Positions 53,812 to 63,128 of a stretch of 64,000 nucleotides of DNA are shown here, one piece after another. The stretch spans positions 1 to 64,000 of the forward strand of contig NZ_MRCM01000009.1 of assembly GCF_002303885.1 (NCBI RefSeq). The letters run 5' to 3'. A program made the position numbers and the translations under genes. This DNA comes from Flavobacterium sp. ACN2. GTDB taxonomy: Bacteria > Bacteroidota > Bacteroidia > Flavobacteriales > Flavobacteriaceae. The notes beneath the pieces are model-generated. The model did no database searches, had not been told where the DNA came from, and saw only the letters and a program-made list of their open reading frames with translations. Every line of letters starts with the position of its first letter. Within the stretch, counting starts at the first letter, position 1.

Positions 53812-54174
53812 TTATATTTTTGTCAAATTTTCCGAACCGTAACCACAACTAGCACAATATATTGCTCGCGATGTTCTAAAAGGTTTTTTGCAATTTGGAC
53901 AATCTTTTCCAAATCGACTACTTTGGTGATGTAAAATAGCTAATGGATTTGATTCATATTCTCCAGTTAATATACGATACATTTCAAGTAGATAGCGATA
54001 TTTCTCAAAAGTTTCAATTTTGTCCAACCAAACAAAATCTTTAGTTTTTCTTCTTTCGAGTTCTTTTTCAACGATTTTTTTCCCATGGATAAATGCTTCT
54101 TGACATAATGAAAACTCCTCTTCATTTAGCATTACAACATTTACATTACAGCGCCAACAAAATCTCTCTTCCAT
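53812..54174 (-). CDS. zinc-ribbon protein of unknown function
   Basis: 120 residues, cytoplasmic. CxxC at the start (CWRCNVNVV) and two CxxC pairs at the end (CPNCKKPF ... CASCGYG) point to one or two zinc sites around a helical centre. Similar small proteins are common in Bacteroidota but uncharacterised. Confidence 0.65.
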   Translation of the reverse strand: MEERFCWRCNVNVVMLNEEEFSLCQEAFIHGKKIVEKELERRKTKDFVWLDKIETFEKYRYLLEMYRILTGEYESNPLAILHHQSSRFGKDCPNCKKPFRTSRAIYCASCGYGSENLTKI

Positions 54175-54191
54175 ATTACTAATTCTAAAAT

Positions 54192-54545
54192 TTATTCACA
54201 TAGTAAAGTATCAAAATCAACATGAAGTTGAGTTGTTTCTTGGTCAACATTAACCCAATTAAAACTTTTTAAAATGTACGCGTTTCCTCCATCAATTTGA
54301 ACCCATTCATCTATTCCTTTAGCGGCATTTGTCAAATCGTTTTTTGGTGTCATTCCAATAGGAGCGACGTAGCTTCTATTTTTGGTTAAAGGTTTGCAAT
54401 TACTTGTTTCTATTTCTGATTGTGTAACATATTTTGATTTGGTTAAAGTCGGAAGTGTGTTATGTACTTGAAGTGGAGACATTGAAGTACAAGAAGTAAG
54501 AAATAAAATCACTCCAACAAGATTTAGTTTGATTAGCTTATTCAT
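54192..54545 (-). CDS. lipoprotein of unknown function
   Basis: 117 residues from ATG 54545, giving VGVILFLTSCTSM as lipobox; an upstream in-frame ATG adds 8 residues. A small domain follows with one Cys near the end. No family recognised. Head of the small-gene transcript running toward 52828. Confidence 0.65.
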   Translation of the reverse strand: MNKLIKLNLVGVILFLTSCTSMSPLQVHNTLPTLTKSKYVTQSEIETSNCKPLTKNRSYVAPIGMTPKNDLTNAAKGIDEWVQIDGGNAYILKSFNWVNVDQETTQLHVDFDTLLCE

Positions 54546-54683
54546 TTTGGATAGGTTTAGTTTTTTCAAATATAAGATATTTAGTGTAAGTTTAAAATTC
54601 GGTTGTATACACTCGATTGTTTACAATCACTTAAAAATAATCTGTTATTTCTAATTTCGTTTTGAAATAAAAAACAGAAAAAC

Positions 54684-55007
54684 ATGGAAACGCAAAATAA
54701 AGAAAGAGCCGAAGAATTGTTAGAATTAATAAATAAAGGAAGATATTTCAGCAAACTAAAACCAGTGCCAAAAGAAACCAACTCGTATACAATACCGCTA
54801 AAAGTATCTTCTTATAACGAAGTAAATCTAATGGTTTCAGATTTGCTAAAAGCAAGTATTATTTTGCTTAATCCTGATGCAAACGGTTTGTCGAGTTTTA
54901 CAAAAGACAATAATGTCAATGTAATGACTTTACTTGAAATTGCCTTGCAGTTATTGCCAGAAGATGAAATGGAGTTGTTGGATGATTTGTGTAAGGCTCA
55001 GTTGTGA
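54684..55007 (+). CDS. small cytoplasmic protein of unknown function
   Basis: 107 residues, acidic, no signal. The end MTLLEIALQLLPEDEMELLDDL is helical. Similar in type to the small protein at 14338-14571, without clear homology. Monocistronic with a terminator. Confidence 0.7.
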   Translation: METQNKERAEELLELINKGRYFSKLKPVPKETNSYTIPLKVSSYNEVNLMVSDLLKASIILLNPDANGLSSFTKDNNVNVMTLLEIALQLLPEDEMELLDDLCKAQL

Positions 55008-55020
55008 TTTTTTGATATAA

Positions 55021-55062
55021 AAAAAGCGCAATAAGTTTTTTAGACTTTTGCGCATATTTTTT
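55021..55062 (+). terminator. terminator of 54684-55007
   Basis: GCGCAA / TTGCGC stem with an A-rich left side and T-rich tail. Confidence 0.6.
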
Positions 55063-55218
55063 ATTTTAGAATAAAATCTAGTAAGTTATCTATGAAAATT
55101 TTGAGCCAATTTTTCTTTTTTGGTTTAGTCTCGTTCATTTTTAGAAATTATTACGAATTAATTTTTGATTTTGTGCACGAGCGAGAGCAAATTTTCAATT
55201 TAGAATATTTGAGAAACG

Positions 55219-55983
55219 CTAAGATTCATCTACAATCCAAGATGGATATTCATCTACATACACCCATTTATTATTTTCTTTTTTAATGAAAATAAAACTT
55301 CTACAAATCTTATTTTGACTGCAGTAAAAAGAAAATAAATAGCACCCTTTAGTTTTATTGTTGTTTAAAACCAATCGATATATTTTGGAAGCTCGTATAT
55401 TGAATTCATCTTTAGAGGTAAGATTTTCTTTTTCATATTTATAATAAGAATGATCTAGCTCGGATCTTAAAAATGTTTTGTCTTCACCTTTATAGTACAC
55501 TTGTTTTTTAATCAAATCGATATATTCTTCACCAATGATTGTATCCATTCGTGCCAACTCATTGTATTTAAAATCAGAAAGTAAATATTGGTAGTTTTGT
55601 TTCCAATCGGTTTCATTCTTTAGATTGTTAGCAGTGGGAATATATTTGTAAGCGAATAAAGTATCGCTAATAAACACTTTTATTTTTTTTGTTTTTAAAG
55701 CATTTGAAATAGAATCAGAATAGTAATTTAAATGATTTAGATCTTTTTTAAGATCTTCTCTTTTTAGCGAATCTTCTTCCATTGCAATTCCCATTTCGAG
55801 CCCAAAAGTAGCAAGCTTATAACCTTTTCGCCCTTTAAAAAAACTTGCGATGGAGTTTGGGTTTGTGTCTAAATATTGACTAAGGGTTTGTTTAATAATT
55901 TCTTTTTCAGTTGTAAAGTCAATGGTTTGCGAATACGAAAAGTTGAAAAGAAAAATAAAAAAAAAAAAGGAAAGTAGTTTCAT
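55219..55983 (-). CDS. secreted protein of unknown function
   Basis: 254 residues with signal peptide (LLSFFFFIFLFNFSYSQ). A helical, charged middle and a C-terminal beta-like stretch (LVLNNNKTKGCYLFSFYCSQNKICRSFIFIKKENNKWVYVDEYP) that looks like an NTF2/calycin-like fold. No family named. Single gene. Confidence 0.7.
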   Translation of the reverse strand: MKLLSFFFFIFLFNFSYSQTIDFTTEKEIIKQTLSQYLDTNPNSIASFFKGRKGYKLATFGLEMGIAMEEDSLKREDLKKDLNHLNYYSDSISNALKTKKIKVFISDTLFAYKYIPTANNLKNETDWKQNYQYLLSDFKYNELARMDTIIGEEYIDLIKKQVYYKGEDKTFLRSELDHSYYKYEKENLTSKDEFNIRASKIYRLVLNNNKTKGCYLFSFYCSQNKICRSFIFIKKENNKWVYVDEYPSWIVDES

Positions 55984-56059
55984 TTAATTTTATTGAATTA
56001 TGAATATCAGATTAGAAACTGTGCCTCTAAAAATTGGCTTATTTTTTTGTAAATATAAA

Positions 56060-56091
56060 AAAAAAGCTACATGATTTCTTGTAGCTTTTGT
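56060..56091. terminator. terminator hairpin
   Basis: AAAAGCTACA / TGTAGCTTTT stem between 55219-55983 and the repeat region; A and T tracts on both sides. Confidence 0.65.
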
Positions 56092-56159
56092 ATTTAATAA
56101 TTGTTTGTTTCATACTGTTGCAGGCACAGATTACAAATCCACAGTACTGGGTTTAGAAT

Positions 56160-56440
56160 TTTGATTTGTTTTTTTCGACGCTGCGCAAATGTCTCTGACT
56201 TTGCGCCATTTTTGCTATCGTTAATTTGAAAACAGAAACGTCTCAAAGTCTCTGACTTTAAATTACCCGTGCTTATAAAAATAATCATTTTTGAACGATT
56301 CGTAAAAAGTCGGGAGACTTTTGAGGGGTTTTCGGATTTATAAGAAACAAAAAACGCAAAGTCAGAGACATTTGCGTAGTGTTTCAGTTGAACATTTCGG
56401 ATAGCTAGGCACAAAGTTCAGGAGACGTTCGCGCAGTTTT
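56160..56440. repeat. nested inverted repeats, no gene
   Basis: The gap 55984-56475 has no credible gene. CTGCGCAAATGTCTCTGACT near 56183 pairs with AGTCAGAGACATTTGCGTAG near 56358-56380, and again with the GGAGACGTTCGCGCAG end at ~56420-56436. An inner pair with AAGTCTCTGACTT and GTCGGGAGACTTTTGAG lies within. Same nested style as 41525-41911 with a different unit. Confidence 0.7.
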
Positions 56441-56475
56441 TTAAATATAGACTCTTTGTATAGTAGGGATTTTTA

Positions 56476-56979
56476 TTATTTTTTAAATTCTACATTTTTT
56501 ATTATATCATTAAAAACAGAAATTTTATCAAATGGAATTTCTGCTTGTACATGGGTATTTATATATTTAATTTTATCCTTATCATTTAAAGAAGTTCTAA
56601 AGAAAAATAGATCAAATGTGTAGGTGTAAACCTCCTTTTTACTAATTAGCTCCATTTGGTCATATGGTATGTAAGGTACAAATGTTATTTTAAAATCTAA
56701 ATCTTCGTTTCCAGTAAATCTATATAAAGTATCTTTTAATTGATTTTTAAATAAAATATTTCGATTAAATTCTGTCCTCGAATTAGGGAAAACTTCTAAA
56801 ATTGCATTTAAGATTAATTGATCGACAAAATCAGGAGCTTTCTCATTGTATTCGGGAGTAATTGTTCTTAAATAGTAAACATATCCTGAAAAATAATTCC
56901 AATTAGAAGCATCTTCTATTTTTATTACCTTTAAAACTTTCCAATCGTCTATTGGTAACCATTCAATTTTTGTATTCAT
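56476..56979 (-). CDS. hypothetical protein, third gene of the AIPR operon
   Basis: 167 residues, no signal. Contains RTITPEYNEKAPDFVDQLILNAILEVFPNSRTEFNRN, a pattern echoed in the 146-residue protein upstream (EEFPNNKIDWTE-like). No family recognised. On the same strand 72 bp behind 57052-57492, so it may belong to the same transcript and function, perhaps as a specificity or control subunit. Confidence 0.6.
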   Translation of the reverse strand: MNTKIEWLPIDDWKVLKVIKIEDASNWNYFSGYVYYLRTITPEYNEKAPDFVDQLILNAILEVFPNSRTEFNRNILFKNQLKDTLYRFTGNEDLDFKITFVPYIPYDQMELISKKEVYTYTFDLFFFRTSLNDKDKIKYINTHVQAEIPFDKISVFNDIIKNVEFKK

Positions 56980-57051
56980 AAGGTGTTTTTTTCTGATCGA
57001 TTTTATTTAATACTTAGGTTTTAATGAGTACTTGTTTGGTTAAAATAAAAT

Positions 57052-57492
57052 TTATTTTAATCCTACTTTTTTTAAATTTATATCAACTATTTTAAGCACT
57101 TCATTATTTACAAAGTCGTTTTGCTCTTCGATTCCAATTTGTACGCTTTCCATCAAATTTTTAAAAGTTAATTTCTTGCTCTTATCATTAGATAGTAAAT
57201 TGTTAGTTGACTTTACATGTCTTAGATAGAGCCTCTTTTCGACTGGAAAAAAAGTTTCAGTCCAATCAATTTTATTATTTGGAAATTCTTTTTGAATTAA
57301 TGAGGCAAGTTCGTACAATATGTTTTCTTCAATCCATGTTTTTGTCATAAGATGATTAATCCATTCAGATATTGAATACCCATTTTCATTAATTACAATT
57401 GGTAATTCAGCCTTTCTTATAGAATAAATTGGTGATTCAATACTGTCCTTGTAAAAGTTTAATATGTTTTCTTCAAGTTTTATTATTATCAT
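57052..57492 (-). CDS. hypothetical protein, second gene of the AIPR operon
   Basis: 146 residues, no signal or membrane segment. Segment ENILYELASLIQKEFPNNKIDWTETFFPVEKRLYLRH resembles part of the following gene's product, so the two may be distant relatives. Starts 13 bp after the AIPR stop, strongly suggesting cotranslation. Function unknown. Confidence 0.65.
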   Translation of the reverse strand: MIIIKLEENILNFYKDSIESPIYSIRKAELPIVINENGYSISEWINHLMTKTWIEENILYELASLIQKEFPNNKIDWTETFFPVEKRLYLRHVKSTNNLLSNDKSKKLTFKNLMESVQIGIEEQNDFVNNEVLKIVDINLKKVGLK

Positions 57493-57505
57493 TTTTCAGT
57501 ATTTT

Positions 57506-59242
57506 TTAATTCAATATCTGGGATGGAATATTATACTTTAACGTAAGCTGTTCAAAAAGGTAATCTGTAAAATCTTTTGATTTTGCTATGTTAATTAGAT
57601 TACTTGCCTTATTTAAACTAAGATAATGATCTATATTGGCGCCAAGAAGTTCTATAGATTGTTTGAATAAGTCTATATTAATTTCATCTAAATTAATATT
57701 TGAAATTTCTTCAAAAGATACATGCCTCTTTTTATATAATTCTTTTACTATAATACAGCTTAAATGTAATTTAAAATTAGAAGTTTTAGTTTTTGTAATT
57801 GGGTCTTCATGCTTTGACCAAAAGTTATGAGTTTTTTGATTTATTAAGCAACAATTTAAATATCCTCTGAAATTTTTATTAGGATCAAATATTTTGTTGT
57901 AGGTATTCTCAGTTTTTAGCAGAGAAGTTGGTCTAGATCTTGAAGTATGGGCATCATCAAAGACAATTGCTTCAATTGCTTGAGCAGTAAGTTGGATACT
58001 AAATATTTTTGTTGATGGTTTTCCTAAATTTTTATAATAATTTTTTCTTCGATCGTAATAGTATCCTTCATTTAGAAAGAAGAGTTCTAAATTTCTCTGG
58101 ATTGGTTCAGTGGCCCTTAGAAGAGTTGGTGAAACGGGATTCTGACTATTTGTAGAAGCAATTATATTGTCAGTTGTTTCTTTATTATTGTTAATAATTA
58201 CTTTTACCAAAACTGATCTATTGTCAGTTGGATCTTCATTGTGATTATTAAAAATTGAATAGGAAGTCTGCAGACCATTAACAATTTGGATGTTCTCAAT
58301 GGACAACTTTTTTCCAACTTCTTTCGGCTCTTCTGCGATAATCGTAATTCCATTGTTTAACCACCAAAAATCAACATCGGACTTGTTCTCAATAGTGTTT
58401 TTTATTTTTTTATTTACATCCACTAAGCCTTGAAAATGTCTGATATTGCTTTCAAATAGATCATCTCTAATATCCCCATTTTCAGCTTTTAAAAATTGTT
58501 TATAATTAGCTAATTTGACAGTTCCAATATAACCTATTCCATTATCATCAAATTCAGTAGATAAAGGCCTATCTTTAAATTCTATTGATAATCTATTTGA
58601 TTTTTGTTTTTGGTACAATTCTAAAAGTTCTTTGCTGCTAAATTTTAAAAATCTAATATCAGAAGTAGATAAACAGCTACTAGATAAGTCCATCAATTGA
58701 TCGACTTTCTGTTCAAATATTTTGTTAACAACAACCTCGCTTGCATTTGTTGCATAGATATAATCTAAACTAATTGAACCACCACTAATAACTGTTTTTT
58801 TCCAAACTTCAATTAATAAAAGAGTTTGCTCTACTAAATCAGAATTGAATCTGCTTAACAATGCTGTTTCAGTCTTTTCAAGATCTAGTAGAACAGGAAT
58901 TGTAGTTATTAATTTATCAATTGGTCCTTCTTTAAAAGAATTTTCCTTTTTGCATTGAGTAATAATAAAACGAGAATTAGTTCTATTTGAAAAGTTAAAA
59001 TTTTCAAGGTCATCTATATTTTCTACGAATTCTTCATCTATGAAAACCATTAGAGAATCAATTCCTCCATCGTTTCCTCCATCAACTATTGAGCTTAAAA
59101 TATTTTCATATGTTATATTTCTATCTTTATGAATTTGCGTTAATGAAAAAATCTCAAAAACTTCGCTGTCATTCAATTCAAGTTCATTTGTTTCCTTAAA
59201 TATTTTGATGCATCCTTCTAAAATAATTTTATTGTTACTCAT
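57506..59242 (-). CDS. AIPR-family (abortive infection) protein with nuclease-like N-terminus
   Basis: 578 residues. N-terminal segment SSIVDGGNDGGIDSLMVF followed by RFIITQCKKENSF fits the D...QxK pattern of Mrr-like PD-(D/E)xK nucleases. The central and C-terminal part is AIPR: NIRHFQGLVDVNKKIKNTI, DFWWLNNGITIIAEE, IENIQIVNGLQTSYSIF, ASTNSQNPVSPTLLRATEPIQRNLELFF. AIPR proteins are linked to phage abortive infection and type II-like restriction contexts. Cytoplasmic. Heads a three-gene operon with two unknown small proteins. Confidence 0.85.
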   Translation of the reverse strand: MSNNKIILEGCIKIFKETNELELNDSEVFEIFSLTQIHKDRNITYENILSSIVDGGNDGGIDSLMVFIDEEFVENIDDLENFNFSNRTNSRFIITQCKKENSFKEGPIDKLITTIPVLLDLEKTETALLSRFNSDLVEQTLLLIEVWKKTVISGGSISLDYIYATNASEVVVNKIFEQKVDQLMDLSSSCLSTSDIRFLKFSSKELLELYQKQKSNRLSIEFKDRPLSTEFDDNGIGYIGTVKLANYKQFLKAENGDIRDDLFESNIRHFQGLVDVNKKIKNTIENKSDVDFWWLNNGITIIAEEPKEVGKKLSIENIQIVNGLQTSYSIFNNHNEDPTDNRSVLVKVIINNNKETTDNIIASTNSQNPVSPTLLRATEPIQRNLELFFLNEGYYYDRRKNYYKNLGKPSTKIFSIQLTAQAIEAIVFDDAHTSRSRPTSLLKTENTYNKIFDPNKNFRGYLNCCLINQKTHNFWSKHEDPITKTKTSNFKLHLSCIIVKELYKKRHVSFEEISNINLDEINIDLFKQSIELLGANIDHYLSLNKASNLINIAKSKDFTDYLFEQLTLKYNIPSQILN

Positions 59243-59419
59243 AAATTGTTTAATAGGTTATTATTATGTGAGAAATTGAAAATAGTTGATTAAAAGCAAA
59301 CATCGTATTAAATTCAAATTAATCAACAAGTAAAAACACCTGATTTTTCATTTTGGTAAAAGTAATTGCATTATATTCAATTACATTACGGAAAACCGTA
59401 AACGTAATTATGAAAACCA

Positions 59420-59531
59420 AAGCCCTAGCCCTGATAGAAGCGGCATCCTTTTTAGGCAAACGAAGAAGGACTTATTAAACCATAAACTTTCTGCCTAAAA
59501 AGATATAGCGGATAGCAGGAAACAGCTCCTA
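59420..59531 (+). ncRNA. structured RNA candidate, 6S-Flavo-like
   Basis: In the 399-bp gap before prfA. The segment AGCCCTAGCCCTGATAGAAG...CGG and, 60 bases later, AGATATAGCGGATAGCAGGA...AGCTCCT recall a strongly conserved intergenic RNA of Flavobacteria that I associate with the 6S-Flavo class. TTTTTAGGCA (59450-59459) pairs with TGCCTAAAAA (59492-59501) as the hairpin end. Structure is seen; the family name is from memory and needs a covariance search. Confidence 0.5.
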
Positions 59532-59609
59532 AAAATCATTATAATTCCACTAAACATTCAAGTTAAATTCCGCAAAAAAGGAACACTAGAATTTTCGATA
59601 AAAATTTTG

Positions 59610-59617
59610 TAATTTTG
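59610..59617 (+). promoter_or_regulatory. -7 box of prfA
   Basis: TAATTTTG fits TAnnTTTG, 24 bases before the prfA start. Confidence 0.55.
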
Positions 59618-59641
59618 CCGTCCAATAAAAGGAATTAGAAA

Positions 59642-60718
59642 ATGTTAGATAGACTTCAATATGTAAAGCAGCGTTTCGATGAGATTTCGGATTTGATTAT
59701 TCAGCCGGATGTTATTTCTGATCAAAAACGTTATAAGCAGCTTAATCAAGAATATAAAGGGATTAAAGCGCTTGTTGAAAAGAGAGAAGAGTACATTGTA
59801 ATTTTGGCAAATATTGACGAAGCAAACGAAATTATTGCTGACGGAAGTGATGCTGAAATGGTGGAAATGGCCAAAATGCAATTGGATGAAGCAAAAGAAC
59901 GTCTGCCAGAATTGGAGGAGGAAATCAAATTTATGCTTATTCCTAAAGATCCTGAAGATGCGAAAAACGTTATGGTGGAGATCCGCGCCGGAACGGGTGG
60001 GGACGAAGCGAGTATTTTTGCTGGTGACTTGTTTAGAATGTACACGAAATATTGTGAATCTATGGGATGGAGATCATCTGTTGTAGATATGAACGAGGGT
60101 ACTTCTGGAGGTTTTAAAGAGGTTATTTTTGAGGTTACTGGAGAGGATGTATACGGAACTTTGAAGTTTGAAGCGGGTGTTCACCGTGTACAGCGTGTTC
60201 CGCAGACTGAAACTCAAGGACGTGTGCATACATCGGCTGCAACGGTTATGGTTTTACCAGAAGCTGAGGAGTTTGATGTTCAGGTAGATATGAACGATGT
60301 TCGTGTCGATTTCTTCTGTTCGTCTGGACCTGGAGGACAATCGGTAAATACTACGAAATCGGCTGTACGTTTAACGCACATTCCAACAGGATTGGTGGCG
60401 CAATGTCAGGATGAGAAATCGCAACACAAGAATAAAGATAAAGCTTTGATGGTATTACGTTCTCGTTTGTACGAAATGGAATTGGCTAAAAAGCAGGAAG
60501 AGGATGCTAAAAAACGTAGCTCTCAGGTAAGTTCTGGAGACCGTTCGGCAAAAATCCGTACGTATAACTATGCGCAAGGTCGTGTAACTGATCACCGTAT
60601 TGGTTTAACGCTTTACGATTTAGGAAACATCATGAATGGTGATATTCAGAAAATTGTTTCTGAGCTTCAGTTAGTTAACAATATGGAGAAATTGAAGGAA
60701 GCTTCGGAGGTATACTAA
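59642..60718 (+). CDS. prfA: peptide chain release factor 1
   Basis: 358 residues, normal length. The GGQ motif is in [39 protein letters not shown] and [20 protein letters not shown] match class I release factors. Codon-recognition tip and spacing fit RF1 (UAA/UAG). Releases the finished peptide at stop codons. Single gene followed by repeats and a terminator. Confidence 0.97.
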   Translation: MLDRLQYVKQRFDEISDLIIQPDVISDQKRYKQLNQEYKGIKALVEKREEYIVILANIDEANEIIADGSDAEMVEMAKMQLDEAKERLPELEEEIKFMLIPKDPEDAKNVMVEIRAGTGGDEASIFAGDLFRMYTKYCESMGWRSSVVDMNEGTSGGFKEVIFEVTGEDVYGTLKFEAGVHRVQRVPQTETQGRVHTSAATVMVLPEAEEFDVQVDMNDVRVDFFCSSGPGGQSVNTTKSAVRLTHIPTGLVAQCQDEKSQHKNKDKALMVLRSRLYEMELAKKQEEDAKKRSSQVSSGDRSAKIRTYNYAQGRVTDHRIGLTLYDLGNIMNGDIQKIVSELQLVNNMEKLKEASEVY

Positions 60719-60786
60719 ATTTCTGAGATGCTAAGATTCTAAGATACTAAGGTTCTAAGTTTTCTCTTAGGACTTTTTAATAATTT

Positions 60787-60812
60787 AAGCCGAACTTTGT
60801 TCGGCTTTTTTT
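60787..60812 (+). terminator. prfA terminator
   Basis: AAGCCGAAC / GTTCGGCTT stem with a T run. Confidence 0.9.
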
Positions 60813-61102
60813 GTGGAAAAAATACCAAAGATTGGGAAGACCTTAGAATCTTAGCATCTTAGCGCCTAAAAAGAATATAGCCAGCGGTTTCAACCGCTGG
60901 AACGCAAAGAATTGGTTAAAGTTGTTAAGATTCTGAGGTTCTAATGTTCTAAGTTTTTTTCTTTGAACATAATTTTTTTGAGTTGCTAAGTTACTGAGAT
61001 TCTAAGGTTCTAAGTTTTTTTCTTTTTGAACATATTTTTTGAGTTGCTAAGATTCTAAGGTACTAAGGTTCTAAGTTTTCTCTTAGGACTTTTTAATAAT
61101 TT

Positions 61103-61129
61103 AAGCCGAACATTTGTTCGGCTTTTTTT
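61103..61129 (+). terminator. duplicated terminator
   Basis: AAGCCGAAC / GTTCGGCTT stem with T run, part of the duplicated ~60-bp segment. No gene ends here, so it is a copy left by the repeat. Confidence 0.85.
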
Positions 61130-61424
61130 ATGCCTAAAACTTAAAGAGAGAATGAAAACTTTGCATTTTAATATCTCAGCAACTTCGCATCTTAATTTCT
61201 AATGATAATTTAATGTGGATAATTAAGGCCTGTAATTTCAAAAAAAGCTTTCTAAATTAAGATAAATACTATAGCGCAATTTTGTGAAGTAAGATTTATA
61301 ATATAGTTGGTAAAGCTTAGTCTCTTAGAGCTTTAGAGTCTTACAGCTTTAATGGAAACTTGTTTTTTTATAACTTTTTTTTACCTCATATTTGCCCTAT
61401 TAACCAACCAACTAACATTAATTT

Positions 61425-62756
61425 ATGAAGAGAACTTTACTTTTATTTTGCTTCTTTGGGAGCTTTTTTTATGCGCGATCGCAATCGTATTTCGGATTCA
61501 GGGATGATAATTATGCCGGAATTCAGTCTGCATTGTTTAATCCGTCCAATATTGTAGATTCAAAATACAAAGCCGACGTTACGTTTGGATCTGGCAACGG
61601 AACTGGACAAAATGATTTGTACGGAGTTAATATGATGGATGTATTAGATGGCGGTTACAATCTGGAAACCGATGCAAGCAAAAATTTCAAATCGAACAAT
61701 AGAGGGAATTTCAATGTAGATATCATGGGGCCTTCTGTAATGCTCAATATCACGCCTGTACATAGTGTAGCGCTTTTTACGCGTGTGCGAAGTGTGACGA
61801 GCCTTGTTGGCATAAACGGACAACTTATTGATGAGGTAAATAAAGATGTAGATGTTTCCAATAGTTTTTTAATTACGGGCGGTAATCCGAATGCTGTTTC
61901 GAATTCTTGGGCCGAGATAGGAGCGAGTTATGCTACTGTCCTGTTTGATCGTGATGATCATTTTGTAAAAGGTGGTATTACTCTAAAGTATTTAATGGCG
62001 GGAGTAAACGGCTACGTTAACGGAAATGATTTAAGTGTGGCTTTTAATAAAAACGAAGCCAATCCTTTGTTAAGCGAATATTATTCGACAGGAACCATAA
62101 GAACAGCGGCAAGTTATGATTATGCTAACGGAGATGATCCTAAGTTTGATGCCGCTTCGGCTGGAGTAGGAGTAGATTTAGGTTTTACCTACGAATATCG
62201 TACAAACTGCCATTCTTGCGCAGGAAATCGTTATAAGTTTAAAGCTGCTGCTTCTATAACCGATATTGGAAAACTAAACTATAATAACATTGTCGAGAAT
62301 ACTTATAATATTACAGGAAGGGTAACGCAGCAAGATATTGAAGATGCAGACGATATTTTTGAGTTTTTTGATTCTAACTATACTAAAGTATCTTCGAGAA
62401 AAGGGGTAAAAGCAAATCTTCCAACGGCTTTGCACACCAATTTGGACTGGAACATCGACCAAAGATTTTATGTGAATTTAAGCGGTGATTTCAATCTAGT
62501 AGATGCCAAAAAAGTAAACGGAACCGCAATAGCCAATTCGGTTACTTTTACGCCGAGATATGAAACCAGACAGTTTAGTTTCTATGTTCCGGTGACCTAT
62601 ATGCAATACAGCGGAACTCAAATAGGAGCGGGTTTTAGAGCAGGTCCAATATTTATTGGTTCTGGAACTCTTTTCTCCAATATGTTTTCAAACAACTCAA
62701 AAGGCTGTAATATTTATGCTGGTTTAAAATTGCCTATTTATCAGGATTATAGGTAG
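61425..62756 (+). CDS. DUF5723 outer-membrane protein
   Basis: 443 residues with signal peptide (LLLFCFFGSFFYARSQ). The entry SYFGFRDDNYAGIQSALFNPSNIVDS and repeated beta strands with aromatic ends match the DUF5723 family of Bacteroidota outer-membrane barrels. C-terminus ends in KLPIYQDYR. Possible link to the cell surface or T9SS is inferred only from family distribution. Confidence 0.88.
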   Translation: MKRTLLLFCFFGSFFYARSQSYFGFRDDNYAGIQSALFNPSNIVDSKYKADVTFGSGNGTGQNDLYGVNMMDVLDGGYNLETDASKNFKSNNRGNFNVDIMGPSVMLNITPVHSVALFTRVRSVTSLVGINGQLIDEVNKDVDVSNSFLITGGNPNAVSNSWAEIGASYATVLFDRDDHFVKGGITLKYLMAGVNGYVNGNDLSVAFNKNEANPLLSEYYSTGTIRTAASYDYANGDDPKFDAASAGVGVDLGFTYEYRTNCHSCAGNRYKFKAAASITDIGKLNYNNIVENTYNITGRVTQQDIEDADDIFEFFDSNYTKVSSRKGVKANLPTALHTNLDWNIDQRFYVNLSGDFNLVDAKKVNGTAIANSVTFTPRYETRQFSFYVPVTYMQYSGTQIGAGFRAGPIFIGSGTLFSNMFSNNSKGCNIYAGLKLPIYQDYR

Positions 62757-63128
62757 AGGTTCTGAGGTGCTAAGATTCTAAGGTTCTGAGATGCTGAGAT
62801 TCTAAGATTCTAACTTAAATTTGAAGACATAAAAAAACAGCATCTACAAAGTAGATGCTGTTTTTTTTTTAAGATTAGTAAGCAAGATTAAAAAATCGAA
62901 AATATAAACCTTAGAACCTTAGAATCTTAGCAACTTAGTATCTTAAAAAAATATATTGAAGGTCTTCACCCCATCAACCGTTTCCCCAAACACGTATGAT
63001 GGAGCTAGACGCCTAAAAATACTCTCGTATATTCTAAACATTTATATAGATTAGAGTAAACGTAAACGCCATTTTTTATCATTATTTCGCTAAACTTTTC
63101 CATAATAATTTAAATTAAGTTAAACAAA
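62757..63128. repeat. CTAAGATT repeat and terminator region
   Basis: 372 bp without a gene. Direct GCTAAGATTCTAAGG units at ~62770-62812 and their inverted counterpart CCTTAGAATCTTAGC at ~62911-62931 flank the terminator at 62835-62870. Same unit family as 60719-61424. Confidence 0.75.
62835..62870 (+). terminator. terminator of the DUF5723 gene
   Basis: AACAGCATCTAC / GTAGATGCTGTT stem followed by ten T. Confidence 0.9.

Larger units (their letters stand above)
60719..61424. repeat. CTAAGATTCTAAGG repeat region
   Basis: 706 bp without a gene. Units like GCTAAGATTCTAAGG occur at least four times in direct orientation (60725, 60930, 60990, 61045) and once inverted (60840-60866). A ~60-bp segment with a terminator is duplicated (60752-60812 and 61068-61129). 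A perfect palindrome CCAGCGGTT/AACCGCTGG lies at ~60881-60900. Confidence 0.85.

Noticed and set aside
55092..55286. Plus-strand 64-codon ORF with a hydrophobic start
   Set aside because: It overlaps the end of the better-supported minus-strand gene 55219-55983, has an odd mixed composition and no sign of a family or ribosome-binding context.
56094..56414. Minus-strand 106-codon ORF
   Set aside because: It lies entirely within nested inverted repeats and its translation reflects the repeat units; no domain or signal was seen.
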